Shown here: positions 43,506 through 52,493 of the stretch, one piece after another
Numbering within the stretch: the first letter of the stretch is position 1
Layout of the letters: each line of letters begins with the position of its first letter
Assembly (NCBI GenBank): GCA_019422105.1
Contig: JAHZDZ010000012.1
Span: forward strand, 1-64,000
Direction of reading: 5' to 3'
Source of the DNA: Bacillota bacterium
Lineage (GTDB): Bacteria; Bacillota; Clostridia; Lachnospirales; Anaerotignaceae
DNA: 64,000 nucleotides
Notes under the pieces: model-generated
Database searches by the model: none
What the model saw: the letters and a program-made list of their open reading frames with translations, nothing else
Told to the model about the DNA's origin: nothing
Made by a program: the position numbers and the translations under genes

Positions 43506-44759
43506 ATGGCTGATACTATTTTAAAGGCGGGACCAAACGCAGCTGTCATATTGAGTATTGCGATTATGCTGTTTGCGGGCTTTCTTCTGACCAGGATTAC
43601 AAAAGCGCTGCGGCTTCCCAATGTGACGGGGTATATTTTTGCGGGAATCATAATAGGCCCCTATGTGCTCCATGTTATCCCGGAAAATATTATAAGCGGT
43701 ATGGATTTTGTCACAGATATTGCGCTGTCCTTTATCGCATTTGGCGTCGGAAAATACTTCAAGCTGTCTGCTCTCAAAAAAAGCGGCAGCAGAATATTGA
43801 TGATTACGTTTGCGGAATCGCTGACGGCGGCGGTTGTCATATCGCTGGCTATGATTCTTATATTCCGGCTGCCGGTTTCCTTTTCCATACTTTTAGGCGC
43901 GATTGGTTGTGCTACCGCTCCGGCCTCGACGATTATGACAATCAGGCAGTATAAGGCAAAGGGAGAATTTGTAGACACTCTTTTACAGGTGGTTGCTCTG
44001 GATGATGCCGTCTCTTTGCTGGCCTTCAGTGTATGCGCAGCTGTAACACAGATTATTTATGACGGCGGCAATTTTAATTTGAATCTTGTTCTTCTGCCGG
44101 TAATATGGAATCTGGTCTCTATTTTAATTGGCGCGCTGTTTGGCTTTTTGCTGTCTCATCTCATCAATGACAAACGTTCCCAGGAGCACAGTCTGGTTTT
44201 GGTAACGGCTTTTATACTGACACTGACGGCTTTTTGCAATTATCTGGATATTTCCCCATTACTTGGGTGTATGGTGCTTGGCACAGTGTATATCAATCTA
44301 AATGGGAAGAAGCAGCTTTTCAAGCAGGTAAACCGCTTTACGCCTCCTATACTTCTCATGTTTTTTGTACTTTCCGGTATGCGGCTTGATGTGCCGTCGC
44401 TGGCTAGGGCAGGTGTGATAGGAGTGGTGTATTTTGTGATTCGTATACTGGGGAAATACGCGGGGGCGTATTTCGGGGCGGCACTAAGCCATTGCTCCGA
44501 TACAGTGAAAAAGTATCTGGGGCTTGCGCTCATACCTCAGGCAGGTGTGTCCATAGGACTTGCCGCTTTGGGACAGAGGCTTTTGCCCCCTGAGCTTGGA
44601 ACCATTCTTTCTACAATCATACTTTCCTCCGCTGTGCTCTATGAAATGATAGGGCCCGCCAGTGCAAAGGCTTCCTTGTTTTTAGCTGGCGTAATTGAGA
44701 GACAGGAGCCCGCATTGCCGCCTGTAATTGAAAAGCAGGATAAGAGTGGAAAACAGTAA
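43506..44759 (+). CDS. CPA2-type cation/proton antiporter
   Basis: A 417-aa protein with about 12 hydrophobic segments, of the Na+/H+ exchanger (KefB/NapA-like) family. Conserved features are NVTGYIFAGIIIGP near the N-terminus and GCATAPASTIMTIRQY with VALDDAVSLLAF, where the paired Asp residues carry the ion. No C-terminal TrkA domain, so it is unlikely to be a gated K+ efflux system. AGGGAGGG precedes the ATG. Confidence 0.88.
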   Translation: MADTILKAGPNAAVILSIAIMLFAGFLLTRITKALRLPNVTGYIFAGIIIGPYVLHVIPENIISGMDFVTDIALSFIAFGVGKYFKLSALKKSGSRILMITFAESLTAAVVISLAMILIFRLPVSFSILLGAIGCATAPASTIMTIRQYKAKGEFVDTLLQVVALDDAVSLLAFSVCAAVTQIIYDGGNFNLNLVLLPVIWNLVSILIGALFGFLLSHLINDKRSQEHSLVLVTAFILTLTAFCNYLDISPLLGCMVLGTVYINLNGKKQLFKQVNRFTPPILLMFFVLSGMRLDVPSLARAGVIGVVYFVIRILGKYAGAYFGAALSHCSDTVKKYLGLALIPQAGVSIGLAALGQRLLPPELGTILSTIILSSAVLYEMIGPASAKASLFLAGVIERQEPALPPVIEKQDKSGKQ

Positions 44760-45103
44760 ATTGAAAAAGCAGACAGTCAAAAAAGTCAATTATAGGGAGC
44801 TTCCTTTTAAAGTTCTGAAGAGGATTCGTCCTTTACTTTTGAGAATGAGTATATTTGTGCGGTTCCTAAAGCTTTGCTTTTTTCAAAAAACGAGTGCGTT
44901 TGGCCGAGACCCCAGGTTTAAAATAAGTTTATTAACAGTGTGAATCGGAAAAGCAGAGATATTTTATCTTTTCGGTCAAGTCCTTTGAAGGGCTTTAAGG
45001 TTTAAACAGCGTCCGCAGCTTTGATTTTTTGATATGCCGAAAAAGCCGCCTGATAGCGGCTTTTTTTCGTCTGTGCACCGTGGCAATTTGTGTGTAATCA
45101 GTG
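44760..45103. other. Intergenic region with GCGTTTGG repeat motif and terminator
   Basis: No gene. GCGTTTGGCCGAGACCCC (44896-44913) matches the motif at 40897. Ends with a terminator at 45041-45068. Confidence 0.5.
45041..45068 (+). terminator. Terminator
   Basis: AAAGCCGC and GCGGCTTT around CTGATA, seven T. Confidence 0.85.
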
Positions 45104-45131
45104 TTGCCAATTGGGAATCTTATGCTATAAT
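45104..45131 (+). promoter_or_regulatory. Sigma-A promoter of nfnAB
   Basis: TTGCCA (45104-45109), 16-bp spacer, TATAAT (45126-45131). It gives a leader of about 170 nt. Confidence 0.7.
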
Positions 45132-45182
45132 AAAGAATGATATTTATAAAAATGATACTATGTACCGGAGTATTTTTCATAG

Positions 45183-45268
45183 TTTAACCGATGTTTGGGA
45201 GTTTCCCGCCTCTGCAGGGGGGCTTACTAATACTGAACAGCAAGGCGGGTAAGATGCTGTCGGTTATG
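45183..45268 (+). ncRNA. Candidate structured leader RNA of nfnAB
   Basis: Closing stem TAACCGA (45185-45191) / TCGGTTA (45260-45266). Inside, CCCGCC (45205-45210) pairs with GGCGGG (45244-45249), which lies in the loop of CAGCA (45238-45242) / TGCTG (45255-45259), a pseudoknot-like arrangement. It sits between promoter and ribosome binding site. It does not match a riboswitch class that I can recall. Confidence 0.45.
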
Positions 45269-45308
45269 AATAGTCTTGACAATAACAGCCGGAGAAATGA
45301 GGAGAATT

Positions 45309-46163
45309 ATGTTTGAGATTGTGAGAAAAAAAGAGCTGAATTCCATGGTAACGCTTCTGGAAGTGAAGGCTCCCTTTATTGCGAAAAAAGCGCAGGCAGG
45401 ACAGTTTATCATTTTCAGGGTAGACGGTCCGGGGGAGAGGATCCCTCTGACCATTGCCGATTATGACAGGGAGAAGGGAACGGTAACCATTATATTCCAG
45501 AAGGTGGGACTTTCCACAAAAATTCTGGGCGAATTGAATGTTGGGGATACCATCAGAGATTTTGTCGGGCCTTTGGGTATGCCGACGAATCTTGAGAGCT
45601 TTCAAAAAGTGGCGGTTATCGGCGGCGGTGTGGGATGCGCCATTGCCTATCCCCAGGCGAAGGCTTTACATTGTATGGGAGCTGAGGTTGACATTATTGC
45701 CGGTTTCAGAAACAAAGACATTGTCATATTGGAGGACGAGATGCGCAAGGTCTGCACCAACTTTTATCTGACAACGGATGACGGCTCCTATGGGGAAAAG
45801 GGGTTTGTCACGGATAAGCTGAAATCTCTGATTGAGGCGGGCAATCATTATGACGCGGTGATAGCCATAGGCCCGATTCCTATGATGAAATTTGTATCGC
45901 TGACAACAAAGTCCTATGGTATAAAAACTATCGTAAGCCTGAATCCCATTATGATCGACGGCACCGGTATGTGCGGCGGATGCCGTGTCACGGTGGATGG
46001 AAAGGTTAAGTTTGCATGTGTCGACGGCCCTGATTTTGACGGGCATATGGTGGATTTTGACGAGCTGATGAATAGGAACTCCATCTATAAAAAGAGGGAG
46101 GCGGAGGAGATGGAATCCCATATCTGCCGTTTGGAACAGCTTGGACGAGATTACATTAAATAA
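45309..46163 (+). CDS. nfnA: NfnA-type ferredoxin-NADP reductase subunit alpha
   Basis: A 284-aa FAD- and [2Fe-2S]-binding subunit related to sulfide dehydrogenase/dihydroorotate dehydrogenase electron-transfer proteins. FAD domain at the N-terminus (RIPLTIADYDREKGTVTI), NAD-binding loop VIGGGVGCAIAYPQA and C-terminal cysteine set GTGMCGGCRV and KFACVDGPDF. With NfnB it forms the NADH-dependent reduced ferredoxin:NADP oxidoreductase, which couples NADH and ferredoxin to NADPH. ATG 45309 follows TGAGGAGA; the longer frame from 45276 lacks a binding site. Confidence 0.85.
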   Translation: MFEIVRKKELNSMVTLLEVKAPFIAKKAQAGQFIIFRVDGPGERIPLTIADYDREKGTVTIIFQKVGLSTKILGELNVGDTIRDFVGPLGMPTNLESFQKVAVIGGGVGCAIAYPQAKALHCMGAEVDIIAGFRNKDIVILEDEMRKVCTNFYLTTDDGSYGEKGFVTDKLKSLIEAGNHYDAVIAIGPIPMMKFVSLTTKSYGIKTIVSLNPIMIDGTGMCGGCRVTVDGKVKFACVDGPDFDGHMVDFDELMNRNSIYKKREAEEMESHICRLEQLGRDYIK

Positions 46164-46176
46164 AGGAGACAGTGAT

Positions 46177-47565
46177 ATGCCAAATATGAGTTTAAAAAAA
46201 GTGGCTATGCCGCAGCAGGACCCAATGGTCAGAAACAGAAATTTTGAGGAGGTAACTCTTGGATATACCGATGAGATGGCAATAGAGGAGGCGCAGAGGT
46301 GCCTGCACTGCAAGCACATGCCCTGTGTGGCGGGATGTCCTGTTTATGTCAGGATACCTGAATTTATAGAAAAGGTGGCCGCGGGAGATTTTCTGGAGGC
46401 GTATCGTATTATCACAAGCACCAACGCTCTTCCGGCTATCAGCGGACGTGTGTGTCCCCAGGAGAGCCAGTGCGAGGCAAGATGCGTCAGGGGCCTGAAG
46501 GGAGAGCCTGTAGCCATTGGGCGGCTGGAACGCTTTGTCGCTGACTGGTACCGTAAAAATGGTAAGGAAAAAGTAGAAAAGCCCAGGGTAAATGGAATTA
46601 GAGTCGCGGTTGTAGGCTCCGGCCCGTCAAGCCTCACCTGTGCCAGTGACTTGGCAAAGAAGGGATATGAGGTCACTATTTTTGAGGCGTTTCATACAGC
46701 AGGCGGTGTTTTGGTTTATGGCATCCCTGAGTTCAGGCTTCCGAAGGCGATTGTGCAGGAGGAAATAGACAAACTTTCCACGATGGGTGTGGAGGTTATG
46801 ACAAATATGGTCATAGGAAAAATACTTTCCGTTGACGAAATTTTTGAGATGGGATATAAGGCTGTATTTATCGGCACAGGCGCGGGACTTCCTGTTTTCA
46901 TGGGTATTGAGGGAGAAGCTCTGGCCGGTGTATATTCTGCCAATGAATATCTGACAAGAATTAACCTGATGAAGGCGTACATAGAGGAATATGACACTCC
47001 CATTAAGATGAGCAAATCCGTGGCGGTTGTAGGCGGAGGCAATGTCGCTATGGATGCGGCAAGGTGCGCAAAGCGTCTTGGGGCGGAGACGGTCTATATC
47101 GTCTACAGGCGCTCTGAGGAGGAAATGCCCGCCCGCCGTGAGGAGGTCGAGCACGCGAAGGAGGAAGGCATTGAGTTTATGCTTCTTACAAACCCTGTCC
47201 GTATACTCAATAACGGTGAGGGCAGAATTGCCGGTATGGAATGTGTAAAAATGGAGCTTGGGGAGCCGGATCAGTCAGGCCGCAGAAGACCCATTGAGAT
47301 AAAGGATTCTAATTTTGTACTGCATGTCGATACGGTTATTATGTCTCTTGGCACCTCGCCGAACCCCTTAATCAGGACAACAACGAAGGGCCTAGACGTG
47401 AATAAAAAGGGATGCTTTATTGTGGATGAGGATACAATGCAGACAACAAGAAAGGGCGTTTACGCCGGCGGCGACGCTGTGACGGGTGCGGCTACGGTAA
47501 TTCTTGCCATGGGAGCGGGAAAGAAGGCTGCCGCCGCTATTGATGAATACTTAAAAAGTAATTAG
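46177..47565 (+). CDS. nfnB: NfnB / glutamate synthase small-subunit-type oxidoreductase
   Basis: A 462-aa flavoprotein with two [4Fe-4S] cysteine clusters at the N-terminus (CLHCKHMPCVAGCPV, later CPQESQCEARC), FAD-binding VVGSGPSSLTCASDLAKKGY and NADP-binding VVGGGNVAMDAARCAKRLGA. In annotation often called gltA. Adjacent nfnA supports the Nfn complex, a central redox module of anaerobic clostridia. ATG 46177 follows AAAGGAGA, 13 bp after the nfnA stop. Confidence 0.88.
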   Translation: MPNMSLKKVAMPQQDPMVRNRNFEEVTLGYTDEMAIEEAQRCLHCKHMPCVAGCPVYVRIPEFIEKVAAGDFLEAYRIITSTNALPAISGRVCPQESQCEARCVRGLKGEPVAIGRLERFVADWYRKNGKEKVEKPRVNGIRVAVVGSGPSSLTCASDLAKKGYEVTIFEAFHTAGGVLVYGIPEFRLPKAIVQEEIDKLSTMGVEVMTNMVIGKILSVDEIFEMGYKAVFIGTGAGLPVFMGIEGEALAGVYSANEYLTRINLMKAYIEEYDTPIKMSKSVAVVGGGNVAMDAARCAKRLGAETVYIVYRRSEEEMPARREEVEHAKEEGIEFMLLTNPVRILNNGEGRIAGMECVKMELGEPDQSGRRRPIEIKDSNFVLHVDTVIMSLGTSPNPLIRTTTKGLDVNKKGCFIVDEDTMQTTRKGVYAGGDAVTGAATVILAMGAGKKAAAAIDEYLKSN

Positions 47566-47574
47566 AAAATTCAA

Positions 47575-47696
47575 AGGTGTGTCAGAATGTGTGGAATAAA
47601 AGCTGGGAAAGATGACAGGATTTTTTTGATACGGAAAACGGCAGTGGAATGAGTTCATCCTGAAGCCGTAAAATTGTTTTTGGAGAAGACACACCT
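47575..47696 (+). other. Inverted-repeat-bounded intergenic segment
   Basis: AGGTGTGTC (47575-47583) and GACACACCT (47688-47696) are perfect 9-bp complements enclosing 104 bp that contains ACGGC...GCCGT. No ORF. Could be the 3' UTR structure of nfnB or a small RNA. Confidence 0.35.
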
Positions 47697-47825
47697 AAGG
47701 CAGCATGGAAACAGTACTGCCTTGATGAGAAGAATAAGATATCACAGAACGGTTTGCTTTAAGAAAACAATATTAAGCTTTCTTATGGCACCGGCCTATG
47801 AGCTCAACTTTAGCAAAGTGAGACA

Positions 47826-47854
47826 CAGCAGGGTATTTTCCCTGCTGTTTTTTT
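47826..47854 (+). terminator. Terminator downstream of nfnB
   Basis: CAGCAGGG, loop TATTTT, CCCTGCTG, seven T. Confidence 0.85.
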
Positions 47855-47884
47855 GTCATTACTCAGTAAAAGAAAGGACATTTT

Positions 47885-48263
47885 GTGAGTGCAAATAACA
47901 TAACCAAAAATTCGTGGAAAAGGCGGGCCATTTCTTTTTTGATCAGTCAGAATATTTCTCTTTTTGTCTCTTCTGCTGTGTGATATGCCATTGTCTGGTA
48001 TATTACTCTTGAAACATCATCAGGGATGGATACTCTCTGCAATATGCTCTATGGTGCCTCAGGTTTTCATATTGCCCTTTGGCGGTGTGTGGGATGACCT
48101 CTGTTAGCGGAAATATCTGATTATTTCCGTGGGGGCAATGCCGGCGGCGGTGCTTCTTTTCGGCCCGCCGACTGACGTGGTGAGTGTTGAAGCGATACTG
48201 ATTGCAAGCGGAATTTCGCCTACTCTGGTTGGCATTTTGTATGGCAGAGGGCAGAAGGACTGA
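47885..48263 (+). pseudogene. MFS transporter remnant
   Basis: From GTG 47885 (after AAAGGAC) the frame reads NSWKRRAISFLISQNISLF, a TGA, then YAIVWYITLETSSG, the start of a drug-efflux MFS protein. After a frameshift near 48025 it continues WILSAICSMVPQVFILPFGG, with a further stop, and ends in ISPTLVGILYGRGQKD. About 125 codons remain of a family of about 400, so it is deleted internally as well as frameshifted. Confidence 0.75.
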
Positions 48264-48381
48264 GGGTTTTCTTTTCGCGGCCGAAGTAAAACATAGGGCA
48301 TCATGGAAAACAGTTCGCAGATTGCTTTTTAAAGTGTTTCTGTTCACTGCGCTTTGACCGGTATCGTTAAAGAGAGGTTAA

Positions 48382-48426
48382 AATAAAGCGGCAATATCTT
48401 TTTGAATGGATATTACCGCTTTATTT
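48382..48426. terminator. Terminator between MFS remnant and ddh
   Basis: AATAAAGCGG and CCGCTTTATT with an inner AATATC/GATATT. T-rich on both strands. Serves ddh on the minus strand. Confidence 0.7.
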
Positions 48427-48455
48427 TATTTGCCGCTGTGAAGGACAGCTGTGAT

Positions 48456-49445
48456 TTAAAGCATTGTTTTTCTCAGCTCTTCACCGCTCATAGGGGATAG
48501 AAGGGCAGGGGCAACATCAAATACAGTTTTAGCGCCTGTTTCTCCTGCCTTTGCCATCCTGTATGCAGCCCTTGCGTAGCAGACGAGTACGCTTGATGTA
48601 AATTCGGGATTGGATTCAAGTTTCAGGGAATATTCGATAATATGGGAGCTGGTTCCCTGCCCTGTTTTACCGCTGCGGATGACAAAGCCTCCGTGAGGCA
48701 TGCCGCTGTGGTTTTTCTTTAGTTCGTCCTCTGAAATAAAATGTACGGAGGTATCATATTCATCAAAGTAGTTTGGCATGGATACGATTTCTTTTTCAAT
48801 TTTTGCCGCATCCGCACCTTCCTCCAGCACAACATAGCATTCTCTTGTGTGCTTCTGGCGGGTAGAGAGAGAGGGCTCCCTTCCGCTTTTGGCTGCTTCC
48901 ACAGCGCTTTCAATGGGAACAGTATATTGTATAGCGTCCCTGACGCCTTCCATACGCCGTATGGCGTTTGAGTGGCCCTGGCTGACGCCTCGTCCCCAGA
49001 AGGTGTAGTTTGTACCCTCCGGCAGTATCGACTGGGCGTAAAGCCTGTTGATGGAAAACATTCCGGGGTCCCAGCCTACGGAAAGGATGGAAACGTTTCC
49101 GCCTTTTTTTGCAGCCGCATCCATTGCCGCAAAGTATTCCGGAATTTTCGCGTGGGTGTCGAAGCTGTCTATAGTGTGAAACTCACCGGCAAGCATGGGA
49201 CCTATTATGGGAAGATCGTTTGCCGAGCCGCCGCAGAGAATCATAATATCTATTTCATTCTTCATTTTGTCCCTGTCATCCATTTTCATTACCCTTGCAG
49301 TTGGGGTCAATATTTTTACTTCCTCCGGATTGCGCCTGGTAAATACCGCTTTTAGCTCCATATCGCTGTTTTGCATCAGGGAGAGCTCGACGCCGCGGCC
49401 GAGATTGCCGTAGCCCATTATACCGATTCTTATTTTGTCAGACAT
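48456..49445 (-). CDS. ddh: meso-Diaminopimelate dehydrogenase
   Basis: A 329-aa NADP-dependent enzyme that makes meso-DAP directly from tetrahydrodipicolinate, for lysine and peptidoglycan. The Rossmann start is RIGIMGYGNLGRGVE. DAP-site signatures are SVGWDPGMFSINRLYA, FWGRGVSQGHSNAIRR and the C-terminal LKLESNPEFTSSVLVCYARA. Length and order are standard. AAGGAGGA precedes the ATG. It appears monocistronic. Confidence 0.95.
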   Translation of the reverse strand: MSDKIRIGIMGYGNLGRGVELSLMQNSDMELKAVFTRRNPEEVKILTPTARVMKMDDRDKMKNEIDIMILCGGSANDLPIIGPMLAGEFHTIDSFDTHAKIPEYFAAMDAAAKKGGNVSILSVGWDPGMFSINRLYAQSILPEGTNYTFWGRGVSQGHSNAIRRMEGVRDAIQYTVPIESAVEAAKSGREPSLSTRQKHTRECYVVLEEGADAAKIEKEIVSMPNYFDEYDTSVHFISEDELKKNHSGMPHGGFVIRSGKTGQGTSSHIIEYSLKLESNPEFTSSVLVCYARAAYRMAKAGETGAKTVFDVAPALLSPMSGEELRKTML

Positions 49446-49515
49446 GTTTTATTCCTCCTTCATTTCATTGTAAAAAAATTATAACAGTGATTTATATACA
49501 GGAAAAGTAAAAAAA

Positions 49516-51855
49516 TTACATTTTCCAGAATTTTTTCAAGTCCTCCGACAGGGCTTTGTTTTGAAAAAACCGTTTCATTCCCTGCCAGTGGGCAGGATAA
49601 AGCGCCTGATAGGCGCCGGAAAGAAATCTGTCGTCTATGAGCAGTATAAAGCCCTTGTCCGTCTCACTGCGAATAACCCGTCCGGCAGCCTGGAGAACTT
49701 TATTCATGCCGGGGTAGGTGTAGGCGTATTCATAGCCCATATGGTTATATTCCTCGTAATATTCTCTGAGAATATCCTGCTCAGGGTGAATCTGGGGGAT
49801 ACCAGTTCCGACAATGACGGCGCCGCTGAGCCGTTTGCCCTTCAAGTCAATCCCCTCGGAGTAGATGCCGCCCAGAACGCAAAAGCCCAGCAGTGTTTCG
49901 GAGGGCTCATCACAAAAAGAGCTGAGAAAGCCCTCTCTGTCTTCCTCCGAGGTGTTTTTTTCCTGGAGCAGTGTTTTTATCCGGGGATAATTTTCGGTAA
50001 ACGCGGCATAAACCTGCGACATGTACTGGTAGGAGGGGAAAAACGCCATATAATTGCCGCTTTTTTGGGAAACAGCATGGTATAAGATATCCGTCAGGGG
50101 CTGTATGCTTTTGTCCCTATCCTTATATCGGGTGCTGATATGGCCTGCCGCCGCCAGAAAAAGATTTTCTCTGTCAAAGGGAGAAGGAAGCAGCAGCTTT
50201 TTATTTTCCTGCCCGCCGTCCAATACAGAAATATAATAGTCTATGGGAGAGAGTGTGGCGGAAAAAAAGATGGTGCTGAGGCATTTGTCTGTGACCGACT
50301 TCAGAAGTGAGGAGGGATCCAGACATAAAAGGCGCACAATGACGTCCTCCTGCCGCTGATAAATATAGGTCATATAGTTCTCCCCGTATAGCTCGGCTGT
50401 TCTCAGATAGGAGAGTATATCAAAGTAAGCGGGTAAAAATTCCTCGGGGAGGGAGGCGGCATGCTCCTTTACATACTCCTCGAATAAAGTGCAGAGCTGG
50501 TAAAGACTCTCATTGAGTGCTTCCGGCATGGAGTGACTTTTGATATAGCCTCCCTCTTCACAGGTCTTTCTCAGCTCAATCATACAGGCGTTTGACTGGT
50601 TTAAGGCTTTTCTCAGTTTTTTTTCCTCTTTGGGCAGAGCGCTTTTTAACCCCAGCAGCTTTGATTTTTGCAGAACTGCGGAAAACATTTCCCTGGAACG
50701 GTTAATAAGATTATGGGCTTCGTCTATGAGAAGTACAGAATCGTTTTTGGCCGCAGAAAAAAAGCGTCTCAGACTGACCTGGGGGTCAAAGGCATAATTG
50801 TAATCGCAAATAACGGCGTCGCACCAAAGACTTAAATCAAGTGCCAGCTCGAAGGGACATACTGTGTGCTTTTCGGCGGTTTCCTCCAAAATTTCCCTGG
50901 TGTAGTCGTCCCGTTTTTGAAGAAGCTCATACAAGGCGTCGTTGACTCTGTCATAGTGGCCCCTTGCATAGGGACAGTTTTCCGGTATACAGTTTCTCTC
51001 CGACAGCAGGCATATTTTATCCTTTGCAGTCAGGGTGATGCTTTTCAGACGGAGGTTTTCACTGCGGAGAAGGGCAAGGGCATTTTCCGCTGCCTGTCTT
51101 GTGATGGTTTTGGCTGTCAGATAAAATATTCTGCCGCATTTTTCCTCCCCCATAGCCTTAAGGGCGGGAAAGAGTGAGGATATGGTTTTGCCGATACCCG
51201 TGGGGGCCTGGCAGAACAGCTTTTTTTTGTCGGCTATGGTTTTATAGACGGCAACAGCCATTGTCCTTTGTCCCTTGCGGTAGGCGGAAAAGGGAAAGGT
51301 GAGCCCCTTCAGCGAGGCGTTTCTTGTTTTCGGCCAGTCCAGTTGTATTCTCGCCCATTTTTCGTAGGATTCCAGAAGGGAAAAAAGGTGCTTTTCCAAA
51401 TCCTCCGCCTCCATTTTCCGACGAAAGGTTTTGAGAGAGCCGTATTCTATGTGGTAATAGCGCAGCTGAAGAGTGATGGAGGAAAGCCCTTTTTCGGCAC
51501 AATACAGATACCCGTAGCAAATGGCCTGTTCCCAGTGGAGTGGGTTAAAGTTTTCATCAATTGTTTCCAGAGGGGCGGCAGTTGTCTTGATTTCGTCAAT
51601 GACAACGGTGTCTTCCTCCAATATAATGCCGTCTGCCCGTCCCTCAATGAGATAGGAGATGCCGCAGCAGGTGACCTCCTTTTTCAACTGTACCTCGGCG
51701 GTATAGTTTTTTCCGCACTCCCTTTGAAGCCGGCGGTGTATTCTTGCGCCAAGAAGCGCTCTGTCCTCACCGCTGAAGCGGCTGTCAATATCACCGTGGC
51801 TAAGAATAAATTCTACCAGCTGGCGTACAGATAGCCTTATAGGAGTATTATCCAA
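49516..51855 (-). CDS. DinG/XPD-type helicase with N-terminal PD-(D/E)XK nuclease
   Basis: A 779-aa protein. The N-terminal nuclease module has EGRADGIILEEDTVVIDEIKTT, the D-x(n)-ExK pattern of PD-(D/E)XK enzymes. The superfamily 2 helicase follows: Walker A APTGIGKT, a four-cysteine Fe-S region (CLLSERNCIPENCPYA and later VCPFE), DEAH in LLIDEAHNL, and the C-terminal motif QAAGRVIRSETDKG. Such fusions probably process 5' DNA ends or R-loops in repair. The ATG is near AGGTGAGAA. It stands alone. Confidence 0.88.
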   Translation of the reverse strand: MDNTPIRLSVRQLVEFILSHGDIDSRFSGEDRALLGARIHRRLQRECGKNYTAEVQLKKEVTCCGISYLIEGRADGIILEEDTVVIDEIKTTAAPLETIDENFNPLHWEQAICYGYLYCAEKGLSSITLQLRYYHIEYGSLKTFRRKMEAEDLEKHLFSLLESYEKWARIQLDWPKTRNASLKGLTFPFSAYRKGQRTMAVAVYKTIADKKKLFCQAPTGIGKTISSLFPALKAMGEEKCGRIFYLTAKTITRQAAENALALLRSENLRLKSITLTAKDKICLLSERNCIPENCPYARGHYDRVNDALYELLQKRDDYTREILEETAEKHTVCPFELALDLSLWCDAVICDYNYAFDPQVSLRRFFSAAKNDSVLLIDEAHNLINRSREMFSAVLQKSKLLGLKSALPKEEKKLRKALNQSNACMIELRKTCEEGGYIKSHSMPEALNESLYQLCTLFEEYVKEHAASLPEEFLPAYFDILSYLRTAELYGENYMTYIYQRQEDVIVRLLCLDPSSLLKSVTDKCLSTIFFSATLSPIDYYISVLDGGQENKKLLLPSPFDRENLFLAAAGHISTRYKDRDKSIQPLTDILYHAVSQKSGNYMAFFPSYQYMSQVYAAFTENYPRIKTLLQEKNTSEEDREGFLSSFCDEPSETLLGFCVLGGIYSEGIDLKGKRLSGAVIVGTGIPQIHPEQDILREYYEEYNHMGYEYAYTYPGMNKVLQAAGRVIRSETDKGFILLIDDRFLSGAYQALYPAHWQGMKRFFQNKALSEDLKKFWKM

Positions 51856-52493
51856 CTGTTCTCACCTGCCCTTCTTTCAATAATGTGTTACCAGTATAGC
51901 ATATTTTGAACAGGTGTGAAATTTTTTTCGGAGCGGGGTAAAAAATTGATATGGTAAGCAGAGAGGCAAGCTTGATGAAAAAAGGCGAAAAGGATAGGGA
52001 AGCGGTATGAGATTAAGGAACGATGAAGCCTGCGATACAGAAAGCATCGCTTCATGGGCAAAGGGTAAAAAGTTCTTTTGCCTATAGTCGGCAGACTGTT
52101 TTGAGAAGTATCCTATTATGTATTTTCAGGGGAGCTCCCTCCAAATATGACAAAATTAAGTATTGTTTTCACGCCCAATATTTAGTATGATAACAATGTA
52201 TAGTGTATATCGACAAAAAGCTGCGGCAATGGGTGTTGAATTTTGTTATAACTTTGGGAATTGAAAAGAATGACACTTTAGGATAAAATGACTAATATGC
52301 TGCTTTAACTGAATAGAGGTATTGATAGCAATGTTCCTTGTTTGACTGTATATTTCTGATTTTGGTATGGAAAATCTGGAAAAGGGCATTGCTTTTCGTG
52401 TTTTATCGGTTTACAAAGGCGAAGGCCTTTTGTAAATATATTATTACATAGTTTTATTAAAACTAGGGAGAAACGATTAGGAGGGTAATGAAC
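51856..52493. other. Long intergenic region before the BMP transporter operon
   Basis: About 640 bp without a supported ORF. Contains ATGAAGC...GCTTCAT and GGCAAA...TTTGCC hairpins (about 52032-52082) and a TTTACAAA-GGC / GCC-TTTTGTAAA hairpin (52411-52437). I looked for a purine riboswitch because a nucleoside transporter follows and found none. Confidence 0.45.

Noticed and set aside
51856..52493. Purine riboswitch before the nucleoside transporter
   Set aside because: The conserved purine aptamer core was looked for and is not present.
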